From Alitta virens (taxonomy: Eukaryota; Annelida; Polychaeta; Phyllodocida; Nereididae): a DNA stretch of 64,000 bases. Numbering within the stretch: position 1 is the stretch's first letter; each line of letters opens with the position of its first letter. The stretch covers positions 28,965,250-29,029,249 of the forward strand of contig OW028579.1 of the NCBI GenBank assembly GCA_932294295.1, read 5' to 3'. The notes beneath the pieces were generated by a model. It saw only the letters and a program-made list of their open reading frames with translations. It had not been told where the DNA came from and did no database searches. Positions 10,009 through 21,427 of this stretch are shown here, piece after piece. A program made the translations under genes and the position numbers.

Positions 10009-10639
10009 TTTATGTGAGACACCATGGTGTGGTTACAGTGAGCTCAATGTAGGGTTTTATCATATGACATCACCAGGTGATCCCATTGTGATATTTCTAT
10101 GATTCACACTGTGATCCCATTGTGATCTTTCTATGATTCACACTGTGACCCTTGCATTCACTGGGCAGGTCTGCATCGAACAGCAAAAAAATAATACATT
10201 TATAAGGGCCCCCCAATTTCATTGCAGGGGCATTTTTCTATATCTTACTATTTATTATTGATTATTCTGGCAAATGCAACAATTTTGTATATCACAATCA
10301 GACAGATATGTGTCTAATGGAACGTATTTGATTTATTTAATGAAACCATGAAAACTATGTGCATCTATTTTTTTCTTTTTTGCAAAGTGTGATGTGATTA
10401 TAATCTCATGCTAATATTTATGAAGTCATGTCTACATACAGGTGTCCCAAGGTCTCGAGCATGTCTGGTAATATAATTATGTACTTCACTATTTCTTACA
10501 AAAAATAATTAGGATATGAAATAAATTGGTAACATTTGTTTTTCTAACTTGTATAAACTTGTACTGCTGTACTAGATACATGTCACTCAGCATTTGAGTT
10601 GAGTCAAACAGAACGCTTTTGTAGTTTGAACAGTCTCTC

Positions 10640-10800
10640 AGATAAAGATCGAGATAGAGATAAAGATAGCGATAAAGATAAAATGAGATGAGATTTATTG
10701 AGAAAAGATAAGAATCATAAGATATGGGTAAAATAAGATCAGGATAAGATAAAAAAAAGAGCTCATAAAGATAGGAAGAAGATAAGATTTATAGATAATA
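10640..10800. repeat. GATAAGATAA-rich low-complexity tract
   Basis: Purine-rich GATA/AAGAT words upstream of the subfamily B gene. Equivalents at about 17240-17400, 47796-47960 and 53905-54065, and in shorter form in each array unit. Confidence 0.7.
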
Positions 10801-10977
10801 TAATTCAATAGCTAACGTATCTACCCATTAATATTTCATCCTACCTATTGTCTCATTTCATTGTGATCTCATTTCCCACCCCATCTCTCTCCCTGGCTCT
10901 ATTTACCATATTTTCTCAATCAAGAAAATACAGCAATAGCTATGAAATGCTCTAATAAAACAGTAGGTGGGTTCAAT

Positions 10978-11042
10978 CACTCATATTTGGAGACACTTGG
11001 TGGATATTGCTGCAGTTAGTGTCTGCAGATTCTATAAATAGC
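10978..11042 (+). promoter_or_regulatory. shared upstream block of subfamily B vault RNA
   Basis: TTTGGAGACACTTGGTGGAT, then TGCTGCAGTTAGTGTCTGCA, then TTCTATAAATAGC. Best TATA match of all subfamilies. It starts about 120 bases before the RNA and the TATA-like word ends about 60 before it. Confidence 0.55.
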
Positions 11043-11098
11043 TTTTTTGCAGCAGATCCAGCAAGGATCCAACTAGACATTTGCCCCCTTGGATGTCG

Positions 11099-11197
11099 GA
11101 GTCGGCGTGGCCAAAGGGGTTACTTCGTACACAAGAATCCTTGATAAGCATTCAAATCTGTTAAACCTGAACCCCTGGCGCTATCCAGCTCTTTTTT
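11099..11197 (+). ncRNA. vault RNA gene, subfamily B
   Basis: GAGTCGG pairs with CCAGCTC (one U-G, one C-A mismatch), then T6. The central part ACACAAGAATCCTTGATAAGC differs from subfamily A while box A and GGTTACTTCG stay identical. Box B reads GTTAAACCT here, against GTTCAACCT in the other B copies outside 48.3 kb. Confidence 0.75.
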
Positions 11198-11904
11198 GCA
11201 TGATATTGATAAATCATAATCATGAAATTTGCATAATTACCCTGATCTGTTAAATTGCAAGCATGAATCATGTTATCATGTGCGCACTTATAGCTCTACA
11301 TCTGGGTCGTTGGTTCAAATCCCACTGCAAGACGAGATAAGATAGATTTTTAAGATAAGTAACAATCAACATAAGATAAGATTCTTACCGTAAAAGAAGA
11401 TATTTTTCAAGATAAGATAACATAAGATAACATAATGTAACAAATAACCTAACATATAACATTACATACATAACATGACATATAACATAACATAATATGA
11501 GACAGAGATAACTAAAATCGATAAAACAACTTGTGAGAAAATGCTTTATTGTCTTAGCATGCATATACAATGGTTACATGTGAGAAATGAAGATATTTAC
11601 ACCCGAAAATGTCAATGTACAATGAGGCCGAAGGCCAAGTTGCATATAACATTAATGTTGTACATAACATTTTTATTTCTCTCCACAGAAAATTCCTTGC
11701 CAAATGTCACTAACTCTTCAAGATATCTGTATTTAAAATATTTATGGGCATATCATTCCATCAATCCAAATTTAAGCTATCTGCAAAATAATATTTCAAA
11801 ATTATAAGGTGGCCCCTCAGAAGCGACATATAATTATCTTAGAGTAGTCTTCTTGCTTCTTTTTGTCACCGGCTTTCCCCATGGGGCTAATAAATTCTTT
11901 GTCA

Positions 11905-11980
11905 TTGTTATCATTGTCACTGTCATCATTGTCATTGTCGTCATTGCCATTATCATCATTGTTATTGTCATCATTGGATT
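11905..11980. repeat. TCATTGTCA short tandem repeat
   Basis: Imperfect 6-9 base repeats (TCATTGTTA, TCATCATTG). They create Ile/Val-rich and Met/Thr-rich open frames on the two strands that are not genes. The same tract recurs at about 18448, 22495, 26640, 30785, 34925, 39095 and 49055. Confidence 0.8.
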
Positions 11981-12332
11981 GATAAGACATCTGGAGCAGC
12001 TCTCTCTTCTCTTGAGTTTAGGTTCGAAGTCTATGAATTTGGCTGTAATGCAATTATTGTACATGTTTTAACCCTCCCTACAAATTTTTAATGTTACATC
12101 TATTGACTCTCGATCATCTCACCTGTTGTCTCATTTCATCACTATGATATTCTCTGCCCCCTCCCCCCCCCCCCCCAATCTCTCTCTTTCTTCCTTGTCC
12201 TATTTACTGTGTTTTCTCAATTAGGTACTACAAGCCTGGCCTATTGGAGACCCTGCTAGCAATCAATTAAATATTGTTATGTCTGCAATATCTGTTAATG
12301 CGCTATTAACACAGTAGGTGGATTCATTCACT

Positions 12333-12394
12333 GATATTTGGAGACACCTGGTGGATATTGCTGCAGTTAGTGCCTGCAGATTCTTAAAATAGCT
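12333..12394 (+). promoter_or_regulatory. shared upstream block of subfamily C vault RNA
   Basis: Same core words as in A and B, but the TATA-like part is TTCTTAAAATAGC, further from consensus. Spacing to the RNA start is about 60 bases. Confidence 0.45.
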
Positions 12395-12452
12395 TGTATT
12401 GCAGCTTGTATTGCAACACAGATCTAAACAGAAATAAGTCCTGTGGATCTCT

Positions 12453-12546
12453 GAGTCGGCGTTGCCAAAGGGGTTACTTCGTTGAATCCTTAACAGACAC
12501 ATAAGACAATTCTTAAAGCACACCCCTGGCGCTATCTGGCTCTTTT
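12453..12546 (+). ncRNA. vault RNA gene, subfamily C
   Basis: GAGTCGG/CTGGCTC stem, box A TTGCCAAAGGGG, GGTTACTTCG, and CACCCCTGGCGCTATC with T4. About 94 nt, shorter than A and B. The central part has no box-B-like word (ATTCTTAAAGC at that place), so internal pol III initiation is doubtful. The box-B-like flank motif is also missing; a reverse-transcriptase relic follows instead. Confidence 0.65.
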
Positions 12547-12604
12547 GATGATGACTATATTTTCTTAATAACAATTAAGATTGTTTAATAGTTATTTAAA
12601 AAAT

Positions 12605-13951
12605 AACAGGCATACCACAAGGTTCAATTTTAGGTCCACTTCTTTTTCTATTCTATATGAATGATATTTCATATGCTAGTAATCTGTTTTATCCAATAAT
12701 GTATATGCTGACAACACTACCCTCTTTGCAACCTTGAACACATTTGGCACTGGCCCCATGCAAGAAAATAACATAAATTAAGAACTAAATAAAGTTAGTA
12801 ATTGGCTCAAACTTATCAAAAATTATCACTATACATAGACGAAACTAAGGCATTGATCTTTCTGAAAATATCGATGAATTTCATTTTTTAGGCATTATTT
12901 TAGACAAGCATCTCTCTTAGAAGTCACATATCAACCACATTCGAAACAAATTATCTAAAGTAACAGCAGTATTGAATAAATTAAAACATATTCTACCAAA
13001 ATATACATTATTTACTATGTTTTTACCTTACTTGAATTATGGGATTCTTTTGTGGAGATCTTGCAGTGAATCGAGGCTTCTTAAATTACATATATGCTGC
13101 ATGAGTTGAAGTTGTGTCACAGGTTAGAAAACAATATGTTACTGATTTATTTCTACAACAATATTTTTATTAAAAATTCAGAGACCCATAATCATTTAAC
13201 TAGAAGAACAAATAACTAATTACCTGTATTCAAACATTCCTTCATTAAAAAGGCTATTAGGTATGGAATTCCACAAACTTTCAATAGTGCACTAAACATG
13301 ATAAAAGACAAATTCTCACCCACAGCTTAAGACACTTTTCCAGAACTATCAAAAGCCATTTCCTAGAGTCATACAGCAATAGATGTATTATCATTCCATA
13401 TGAAATCAACCAAATTTTCAGGAATTTCCCAGGTCACCCTCTCAGAATTGTCTGAAAAACTTCAGAGGTGGACATCTACCAGACTAATGGGCAAATCTCA
13501 AATTTTAGGTCCATATCTGCAACCGTTTTTGAAATACAGCCCTTTGAAATTTTATTAAATTTCAACTTCTTTTGCAAATGCATTTTTGTCCAACTTTGCA
13601 CACTTATTACTTCACTGCTATTGCATGTAGAAGTTAGAAATTGAGTTTCTAGGGCCAACTTTTCCCCTAGAACCTATAAATTGAGTTTACCTTCAACTGT
13701 TTTGTCACAATATGGCTCTAAAAATGTAATTTCTCCTATATTCTATAGTAATCTGAACACCAGTACATAATCACCCTCCCATGTCACTTATCTCATCTCT
13801 CATTTCAATGGTGGCCCCTCATAAGCGCTAGCTCTGCCAGCTTTAGGGGTCGCCGTCATCATAATTGCATCTTCTCATTCATAAATATAATTTGACATGT
13901 CCCTTTAATGTAAATTGTGAAAATAAATTGATCTAGATATTAAATCTAAGT
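12605..13951 (+). pseudogene. non-LTR retrotransposon reverse transcriptase relic, copy 1
   Basis: Pieces in shifting frames show ITGIPQGSILGPLLFLFYMN, a YADN in place of the YADD catalytic motif, and FLPYLNYGILLW near 13020. The 3' region has GGTGGCCCCTCATAAGCG and ends AATAAATTGATCTAGATATT followed by AAATC. Stops and frameshifts throughout. CR1/L2/Jockey-like by layout. Confidence 0.75.
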
Positions 13952-14347
13952 CTATGAATTTGGCTGTAATGCAATAATTGTACATGTTTTAACTCTTCCT
14001 ACAAATTTTTATTATTACATCTATTGATTCTCGATCATCTCACCTGTTGTCTCATTTCATCACTGTGACACTCTCCCTCTATCTCTCTCTTTCTTCCTTG
14101 TCCTATTTACTGTGTTTTCTCGATTAGGTACTACAAGCCTGGCCTATTGGAGACCCGGCTAGCAATCAAGTAAATATGGTAATGTCTGTAATATATGGTA
14201 ATGCGCTAATAGGTTGATTCAATCACTGATATTTGGAGACAACTGGTGGATATCGCTGCAGTTAGTGCCTGACGATTCTAAAAATAGCTTGTATTGCAGT
14301 TGTATTGCCACAGAGATCTAAATAGAAAAATAATCCTGTGGATCTCT

Positions 14348-14445
14348 GAGTCGGCGTGGCCAAAGGGGTTACTTCGTACCTAGAACCCTTGATTCACTCG
14401 CAAGTCTGTTTACACTTGAACCCCTGGCGCTATCTGACTCTTTTT
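14348..14445 (+). ncRNA. vault RNA gene, subfamily A
   Basis: Differs from the copy at 7368 mainly by GTTTACAC for GTTCACAC at the box B position. All stems and the T5 terminator are intact, with the A-type upstream block (AACTGGTGG in place of ACCTGGTGG). Confidence 0.75.
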
Positions 14446-14479
14446 CTGCATGATATAGATAAATTATAATTATGAAATG

Positions 14480-17400
14480 AATATGATTATATATAATGAA
14501 ACACTTAGCTACAGCTGGGTCATAGGTTCAAATCCCACTGCAAGAGATAAGATAAAGATAAGATTCAAGACGTTTTTATTTGATTATAGTAACGAAAAAA
14601 GCTAGAATCAGTGGTGTGGTATCATGAAGACAAATTGTGTCACTTGCATGGTGCCACCCCAGGAGTTACAGAGAGACCCATGCAAGCTCCATTCATCGTT
14701 AAATTTAACTATTATCAGATGATGATGGAGCTGATGATGATACATGATATGTAAATGATATGCTGATGATGATACATGATATGTATACAGATATGACCTT
14801 GATTTGTTATGATTATGATGAAAAAAGAACTGTGTGACGTGCAGAGTAATCTCCCCCCCCCCCCTGCACCCTGTGAAGAATTTGACTTCAGTATGACCTC
14901 ACACTGAGCTCAAAATATACTCACGGAGAGCTCACACGGAATACCTCAATGTAAGCTCATTTTGAAGCAACGATTTGAACTAACAAGGTGAGGTCACCCT
15001 GTGATTTCCCTATGAGTTTTATGCGAGTTTGCAAAAGTCACATGAGCTCCCTTTGAGCTTCTTGGTACTGTCATACACTGGGATGCCAAAGTAGCTGTAG
15101 CTCTCCAGTCCCTCGTAGAGCACAAGAAAAGTCAGGCTCACACTCATGCAAGGATGTTATATAACTTTCAGATGTGATCAACCTGTCATAAAACCTTACA
15201 TATAAAGGCATCTGCATATAATACTAACCATAACAAATTCAGTCCATACATGTGCAGTTCCCATGAATTTAGGTTCTAGCTTATAAAGTATTTAAAAGAT
15301 TGCTAAGTACTTACTGTTCTAATCCTGCATTATAAGAGTCCTAGATACTCCAAATCTCAAGCAAAAACCTGTAATCTACAGGCTTTTGTTAAAGTCTTCT
15401 TCCAAACAACTGACAGTTGAGTTTAACATTTTTGTACAGTTTCACCATGGGAAGGTCACAGCAAACTCACAGGGAGCTCACAGCTCATGTGCTGAGGCTT
15501 TTGTGACCTATCTATGAGGTTTTTCTTAAGACCTCAAAATGTGGTATTCTTGTGACTTATCATGCCAAGTTCAAGTTCTTTTCAAGTTCTTTATTTGTAA
15601 GCATTAAACACTTACAGGATTATGTTTTAGAGTGGTGACATCACCTCTGTAAATGTATAAAAATATCCTAAAATTACAAAGAAATAATATGAAAAAACAA
15701 TTAAAAAATATAAATATAAACAAACTTAAAGATTAAGGAGAATGAAGAGAACATCACAGCAACCTCACAAAAAGCTCAAAGTGTGAGGTCTTGTGCTAAG
15801 GTTTCTGTGACCTTTCTGTTGATCATCTGTTGTGACCATGCAGTATGAGATTCATGTGAATCATCATGGAGTGGTCACAATGATCTCACAGTGAGCTCAG
15901 AGTATGAGTTCATGAGCTGATGTCATTGTGACTTGTTTGTGAGGTCATCTGTAGAGCTCACAGCATGATGGAAGATGTCTTTCCAAATAATGACTTTCTT
16001 GGCAGGAAAATGCTTGGTATACATGGCATGTGAATTTCATACTAGAGTTTTTGGTGATTTTGCCTCTACATAAAGGTGCAAGTTTTGTGATAGAATATGC
16101 TGCTCTGGAAGATGTCTAAGTTCTTTGCAGGAAAATTCTTGGTATATATAGCATGTGACTTTCATAGAACAGTTCTTGGTCGTCCTTATTTTCAAACAAA
16201 CACGTAATTGTTGTATATTTTTGCAAGAGAATGTTATTATTTGAAATGGCTTTCCAATTTCTTGGCAGGAAAATGCTTGGTATACGTACTATGCCTAGCA
16301 CATGACTTTCATACTTAAATTATTCATACCTTCAAATAACAATGCAACTGTTCCTTAAGCTTTATAACTATCTTCATCATCTTCAATAATCATTTGAAAG
16401 ACGTTTATCATACATAAATAACTATTATCATTCCCGTGATCGCATAATCATTTGCTGAGGTCTCTCTGGAACCTAGGTGGGCACTCGCTAGCATTACCCT
16501 CTGGTTTCTTAAGAGTGCTCTCATGATCTGCCCATACATAATAATTGTATATGAAATTTGTATTGTGCAATGAGCAGCAAATAAAGTTTCTTGAGTCTTG
16601 AGTCTATTTATGTGAGACACCATGGTGTGGTTACAGTGAGCTCAATGTAGGGTTTTATCATATGACATCACCAGGTGATCCCATTGTGATCTTTCTATGA
16701 TTCACACTGTGATCCCATTGTGATCTTTCTATGATTCACACTGTGACCCTTGCATTCACTGGGCAGGTCTGCATCGAACAGCAAAAAAATAATACATTTA
16801 TAAGGGCCCCCCAATTTCATTGCAGGGGCATTTTTCTATATCATACTATTTATTATTGATTATTCTGGCAAATGCAACAATTTTGTATATCACAATCAGA
16901 CAGATATGTGTCTAATGGAACGTATTTGATTTATTTAATGAAACCATGAAAACTATGTGCATCTATTTTTTTCTTTTTTGCAAAGTGTGATGTGATTATA
17001 ATCTCATGCTAATATTTATGAAGTCATGTCTACATACAGGTGTCCCAAGGTCTCGAGCATGTCTGGTATTATAATTATGTACTTCACTATTTCTTACAAA
17101 AAATAATTAGGATATGAAATAAATTGGTAACATTTGTTTTTCTAACTTGTATAAACTTGTACTGCTGTACTAGATACATGTCACTCAGCATTTGAGTTGT
17201 GTCAAACAGAACGCTTTTGTAGTTTGAACAGTCTGTCAGATAAAGATCGAGATAGAGATAAAGATAGCGATAAAGATAAAATAAGATGAGATTTATTGAG
17301 AAAAGATAAGAATCATAAGATACGGGTAAAATAAGATCAGGATAAGATAAAAAAAAGAGCTCATAAAGATAGGAAGAAGATAAGATTTATAGATAATATA

Positions 17401-17696
17401 ATTCAATAGCTAACGTATCTACCCATTAATATTTCATCCTACCTATTGTCTCATTTCATTGTGATCTCATTTCCCACCCCATCTCTCTCCCTGGCTCTAT
17501 TTACCATATTTTCTCAATCAAGAAAATACAGCAATAGCTATGAAATGCTCTAATAAAACAGTAGGTGGGTTCAATCACTGATATTTGAAGACACTTGGTG
17601 GATATTGCTGCAGTTAGTGTCTGCAGATTCTATAAATAGCTTTTGTGCAGCAGATCCAGCAAGGATCCAACCAGACATTTGCCCCCTTGGATGTCG
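14480..17696. repeat. duplicated block alpha, copy 2
   Basis: Parallel to 7500-11098 with near-identical order. About 400 bases are deleted near 15060 (CTTTGAGCTT joined to CTTGGTACTG), which removes the end of the decayed exon; its remaining part is at about 15060-15120 with the mutated CTAC acceptor. Retroposon tails at 15568-15750 and 16338-16606. Confidence 0.75.
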
Positions 17697-17795
17697 GAGT
17701 CGGCGTGGCCAAAGGGGTTACTTCGTACACAAGAATCCTTGATAAGCATTCAAATCTGTTCAACCTGAACCCCTGGCGCTATCCAGCTCTTTTTT
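17697..17795 (+). ncRNA. vault RNA gene, subfamily B
   Basis: Full B form with GTTCAACCT at the box B position, TATAAATAGC upstream and T6 terminator. It is the last copy before the tandem array and very close to the array B genes. Confidence 0.76.
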
Positions 17796-19266
17796 GCATG
17801 ATATTGATAAATCATAATCATGAAATTTGCATAATTACCATGATCTGTTAAATTGCAAGCATGAATCGTGTTATCATGTGTGCACTTATAGCTCTACGTC
17901 TGGGTCGTTGGTTCAAATCCCACTGCAAGACGAGTTAAGATATTACCGTAAAAGAAGATATTTTTTAAGACAAGATAAGATAACATTATGTAACAAATAA
18001 CCTAACATATAACATTACATACATAACATGACATATAACATAACATAATATGAGACAGAGATAACTAAAATCGATAAAACAACTTGTGAGAAAATGCTTT
18101 ATTGTCTTAGCATGCATATACAATGGTTACATGTGAGAAATGAAGAAATATACACCCGAAAATGTCAATGTACAACGAGGCCAAGTTGCATATAACATTT
18201 ATGTTGTACATAACATTTTTATTTCTCTCCACAGAAAATCCTTGCCAAATGTCACTAACTCTTTCAAGATATCTGTGTATTTCAAATATTTATGGGCATA
18301 TCATTCCATCAATCCAAATTTAAGCTATCTGCAAAATAATATTTCAAAATTATAAGGTGGCCCCTCAGAAGCGACATATAATTATCTTTGAGCAGTCTCC
18401 TTGCCTCTTTTTGTCACCGGCTTTCCCCATGGGGCTAATAAATTCTTTGTCATTGTTATCATTGTCACTGTCATCATTGTCATTGTCGTCATCGCCATTG
18501 TCATCATTCTTATTGTCATCATTGGATTGATATGACATCTGGAGCAGCTCTCTCTGCTCTTGAGTTTAGGTTTGAAGTCTATGAATTTGGCTGTAATGCA
18601 ATTATTGTACATGTTTTAACCCTCCCTACAAATTTTTAATGTTACATCTATTGATTCTCGATCATCTCACCTGTTGTCTCATCACTATGATACTCTCTGC
18701 CCCCTCCCCCCCCCCAATCTCTCTCAGGAGGCATCCCAATATTAATGTCTTTTAAAACCATATGGCCAACTCAGCTGCATGCTTATACAGTGAATCTTGC
18801 GTTGAGACCTCACTGGTATGACCACCTCTCTGCTTAGGCCAACCTGTAATTAAGATTCAAGACTCAAGAATATTTTATTTAGACCATATATTGAATGTGT
18901 ATTACATCAATACATCAGTCTGATGGTACAAATATATAAATCATCATATACTATATGGTCAAGGAGGCAGTGACTAAGTTGTGATAACAACGCTATCATC
19001 ACTGCCCCCTTGTGTTTCTTATTAAGACTACTTATTCAAAAAGACCACTTCACAATCAGACCATTAGTACATTTTGACTGATGGTCTTAATAGTGCAGTC
19101 CCCCTTCTACACATTTATGTAAAATTAAGTCACAAGAAGTATAGTAAATAGCTTCTACACAGTGACCATTTGAAACTTTATATTCTCCACTCAGCTGCTG
19201 TGAGCCAATCAGATGCTTCATTGTCATCCAGCATGGGTGTATGTTGGACGGGTTGAGTCAACTTGA

Positions 19267-19790
19267 GTGTATGTTGTTGATGGACACATTGATGAAAGTA
19301 ATGATGATGAATCACCTGTATTATATAAACATTCACCATACTGTGATGGCAAATCCCTGATTGATGTGATACAGAGTAAGAAAGATACATTTACCATACT
19401 TAGCCGTAAGTCTCTACATGCGAAGTTTGATTTATTGAAAATTTACCCTTGACATTTTACTCTCTAATGATTGTGAATTTAGTGCTGTTTGTCTCCAGGA
19501 AACTTGGTTGAATGAACGACATGATCTGTCTCTTTTAAAGCTTAATGGATATAACCTAGTGACAAAATTACCCTCATGCAGTGTACATTCTGGAGTTTGC
19601 ATTTACCTTCACGACAACTTCGACTATAGGATATTAGATATAGCTGATAATACAGATATTAAGGATGGGCAGTTTATTGAAATATGCATTAATAATTATG
19701 ATGACAATAGCAATGTTTTGATACCTCATAAGAAACTAATCATAGGCAATATATATCGATTGATATATAAATTGATCTAAATCTTCAATC
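19267..19790 (+). pseudogene. endonuclease relic, array unit 1
   Basis: Same relic as at 6427. CAATTGTCAG-type bases are lost near 19407, so the NCQSLH motif is damaged in this copy. DVIQSK form. Confidence 0.65.
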
Positions 19791-20200
19791 CAAGTCAATG
19801 AATTTGGCTGTAATGCAATTATTGTACATATTTTAACACTCCCTAAAAAATTTTCTCACCTGTTGTCTCATTTCATCACTATGAGACACTCTCTGCCACC
19901 CCCACCCCTCACAATTCTCTGCCCCCCCCCTAAATCTCTCTCTTTCTTCCTTGTCCTATTTACTGAGTTTTCTCGATTAGGTACTACAAGCCTGGCCTAT
20001 TGGAGACCCGGCTAGCAATCAAGAAAATATGGTAATGTCTGCAATATATGTTAATGCGCTAATAGGTGCATTCAATCACTGATATTTGGAGACACCTGGT
20101 GGATATCGCTGCAGTTAGTGCCTGAAGATTTTTAAAATAGCTTGTATTGCAGCTGGTATTGCAACAGCGATCTAAACAGAAATAAGTCCTGTGGATCTCT

Positions 20201-20298
20201 GAGTCGGCATTGCCAAAGGGGTTACTTCGTACAAAGAACCCTTGATTCGCTTGCAAGTCTGTTCCCACTTGAACTCCTGGTGCTATCTGACTCTTTTT
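20201..20298 (+). ncRNA. vault-RNA-like gene, subfamily A', unit 1
   Basis: A' differs from A by GCATTGCC for GCGTGGCC and by ACTCCTGGTGC for ACCCCTGGCGC. The GCG/CGC pair is replaced by GCA/TGC, and GGGG/CCCC keeps pairing through a G-U. GAGTCGG/CTGACTC, GGTTACTTCG and T5 are intact. Box A is weaker (TTGCC). Confidence 0.68.
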
Positions 20299-20498
20299 GT
20301 CTGCATGATATTGATAAATTATATGAAATGTATACATATGATTGCCACTAATTTGTTAAATTGTAAGCATGAAACAAATAATGATGCACTTAGCTACAGC
20401 TGGGTCATAGGTTCAAATCCCACTGTAAGAGGTAAGATAAAAATCGAGATAGAGATAAAGATAGAAAGATAAAATTAGATAAGATTGAGAAAGGTTAA

Positions 20499-20937
20499 GC
20501 CCATTGCACACGGGAATCACATATGATGGCATCACATGTGATGGCATCACAACCCCTTCTTGTGATGCCAGCATAATGTGCTGCACACGGAGATGGACCC
20601 CATGACAGAGTCACAACCCCTCACTAGCCATTATGGAGTTGTTGCAAACTAGGGTTGCTGTATTCTAGGTCAAGTCAAAACCCCTCGCATCTGATTGGCT
20701 ATTAGCAGGCCAGGCCCCTGTGATCACGGCATAAACTGCTGCACACGGGGCTTGCATCATGGAAAGTCTCTGATTTCATCATGGATTATCTAGCAGTGCT
20801 AGATACCCATGAACTCGTCACAAGTCATATGTGATGCGATCATAGTCTGCTGCACACAGGAAAATTTGGTCATGAGAAGGGGTTATGACCAAATCATATG
20901 TGATCACGGCATGGAAAAACTCTCGTGTGCAATGGGC
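20499..20937. mobile_element. 439-bp MITE with TTAA target duplication, unit 1
   Basis: Termini GCCCATTGCACACGGGA and TCTCGTGTGCAATGGGC are inverted repeats with one mismatch, flanked by TTAA on both sides (20495-20498, 20938-20941). CTGCACACGG-type words recur inside. TTAA duplication suggests piggyBac or Kolobok mobilisation; no transposase is present. Confidence 0.78.
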
Positions 20938-21328
20938 TTAAGAATCATAAGATACAGATAACATAAGATCAGAATAAGATAACATAAGAGCTCATAAAGT
21001 AGAGATAGGAAGAAGATACGATTTATAGATAATATAATTCAATCTAGCTAACTCATCTCCCCATTAATTTCTCATCCCACCTATTCATTTCATTGTGATC
21101 TCATTTCTCACCCTATCTCTCTACCTGGCTCTATTTACCATATTTTCTCAATCAAGAAAATACAGCAATAGCTTTTAATGCTCTAATAAAACAGTAGGTG
21201 GGTTCAATCACTGATATTTGGAGACACTTGGTGGATATTGCTGCAGTTAGTGTCTGCAGATTCTATAAATAGCTTTTGTGCAGCAGATCCAGCAAGGATC
21301 TAACCAGACATTTGTCCCTTGGATCTCG

Positions 21329-21427
21329 GAGTCGGCGTGGCCAAAGGGGTTACTTCGTACACAAGAATCCTTGATAAGCATTCAAATCTGTTCAACCTGA
21401 ACCCCTGGCGCTATCCAGCTCTTTTTT
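21329..21427 (+). ncRNA. vault RNA gene, subfamily B, unit 1
   Basis: Upstream TTGTCCCTTGGATCTC in place of TTGCCCCCTTGGATGTC marks the array version. Stem, box A, GGTTACTTCG, GTTCAACCT and T6 intact. Confidence 0.77.

Larger units (their letters stand above)
7500..11098. repeat. duplicated block alpha, copy 1
   Basis: Reference copy of a long duplicated block that links a subfamily A gene to a subfamily B gene. In order: GATAAGATAA repeat and minus-strand retroposon tail (7568-7700), ATGATGATG-rich stretch (7735-7850), C run, GTGA/CTCACAG satellite-like stretches, decayed exon (8376-8530), 183-bp retroposon tail, further satellite, plus-strand retroposon 3' end, and GATA-rich DNA (10640-10800). 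Other copies start near 14480, 41605, 44980 and 51650. Confidence 0.75.
11200..12452. repeat. duplicated block beta, copy 1
   Basis: GATAAG tract, AACATA/ACATAT low-complexity stretch (11405-11510), a CTCTCCACAG acceptor-like site near 11680, a GGTGGCCCCTCAGAAGCG segment related to the non-LTR 3' region, a TCATTGTCA repeat (11905-11980), C run and CTCT tract leading to a subfamily C gene. Counterparts at 17800-18724 and 48351-49595. Confidence 0.65.

Noticed and set aside
20142..20472. Small frames that recur in each unit (69, 76, 92 and 103 codons)
   Set aside because: They overlap the vault RNA genes and their flanks on both strands, with no codon signature; conservation follows from the recent duplication.
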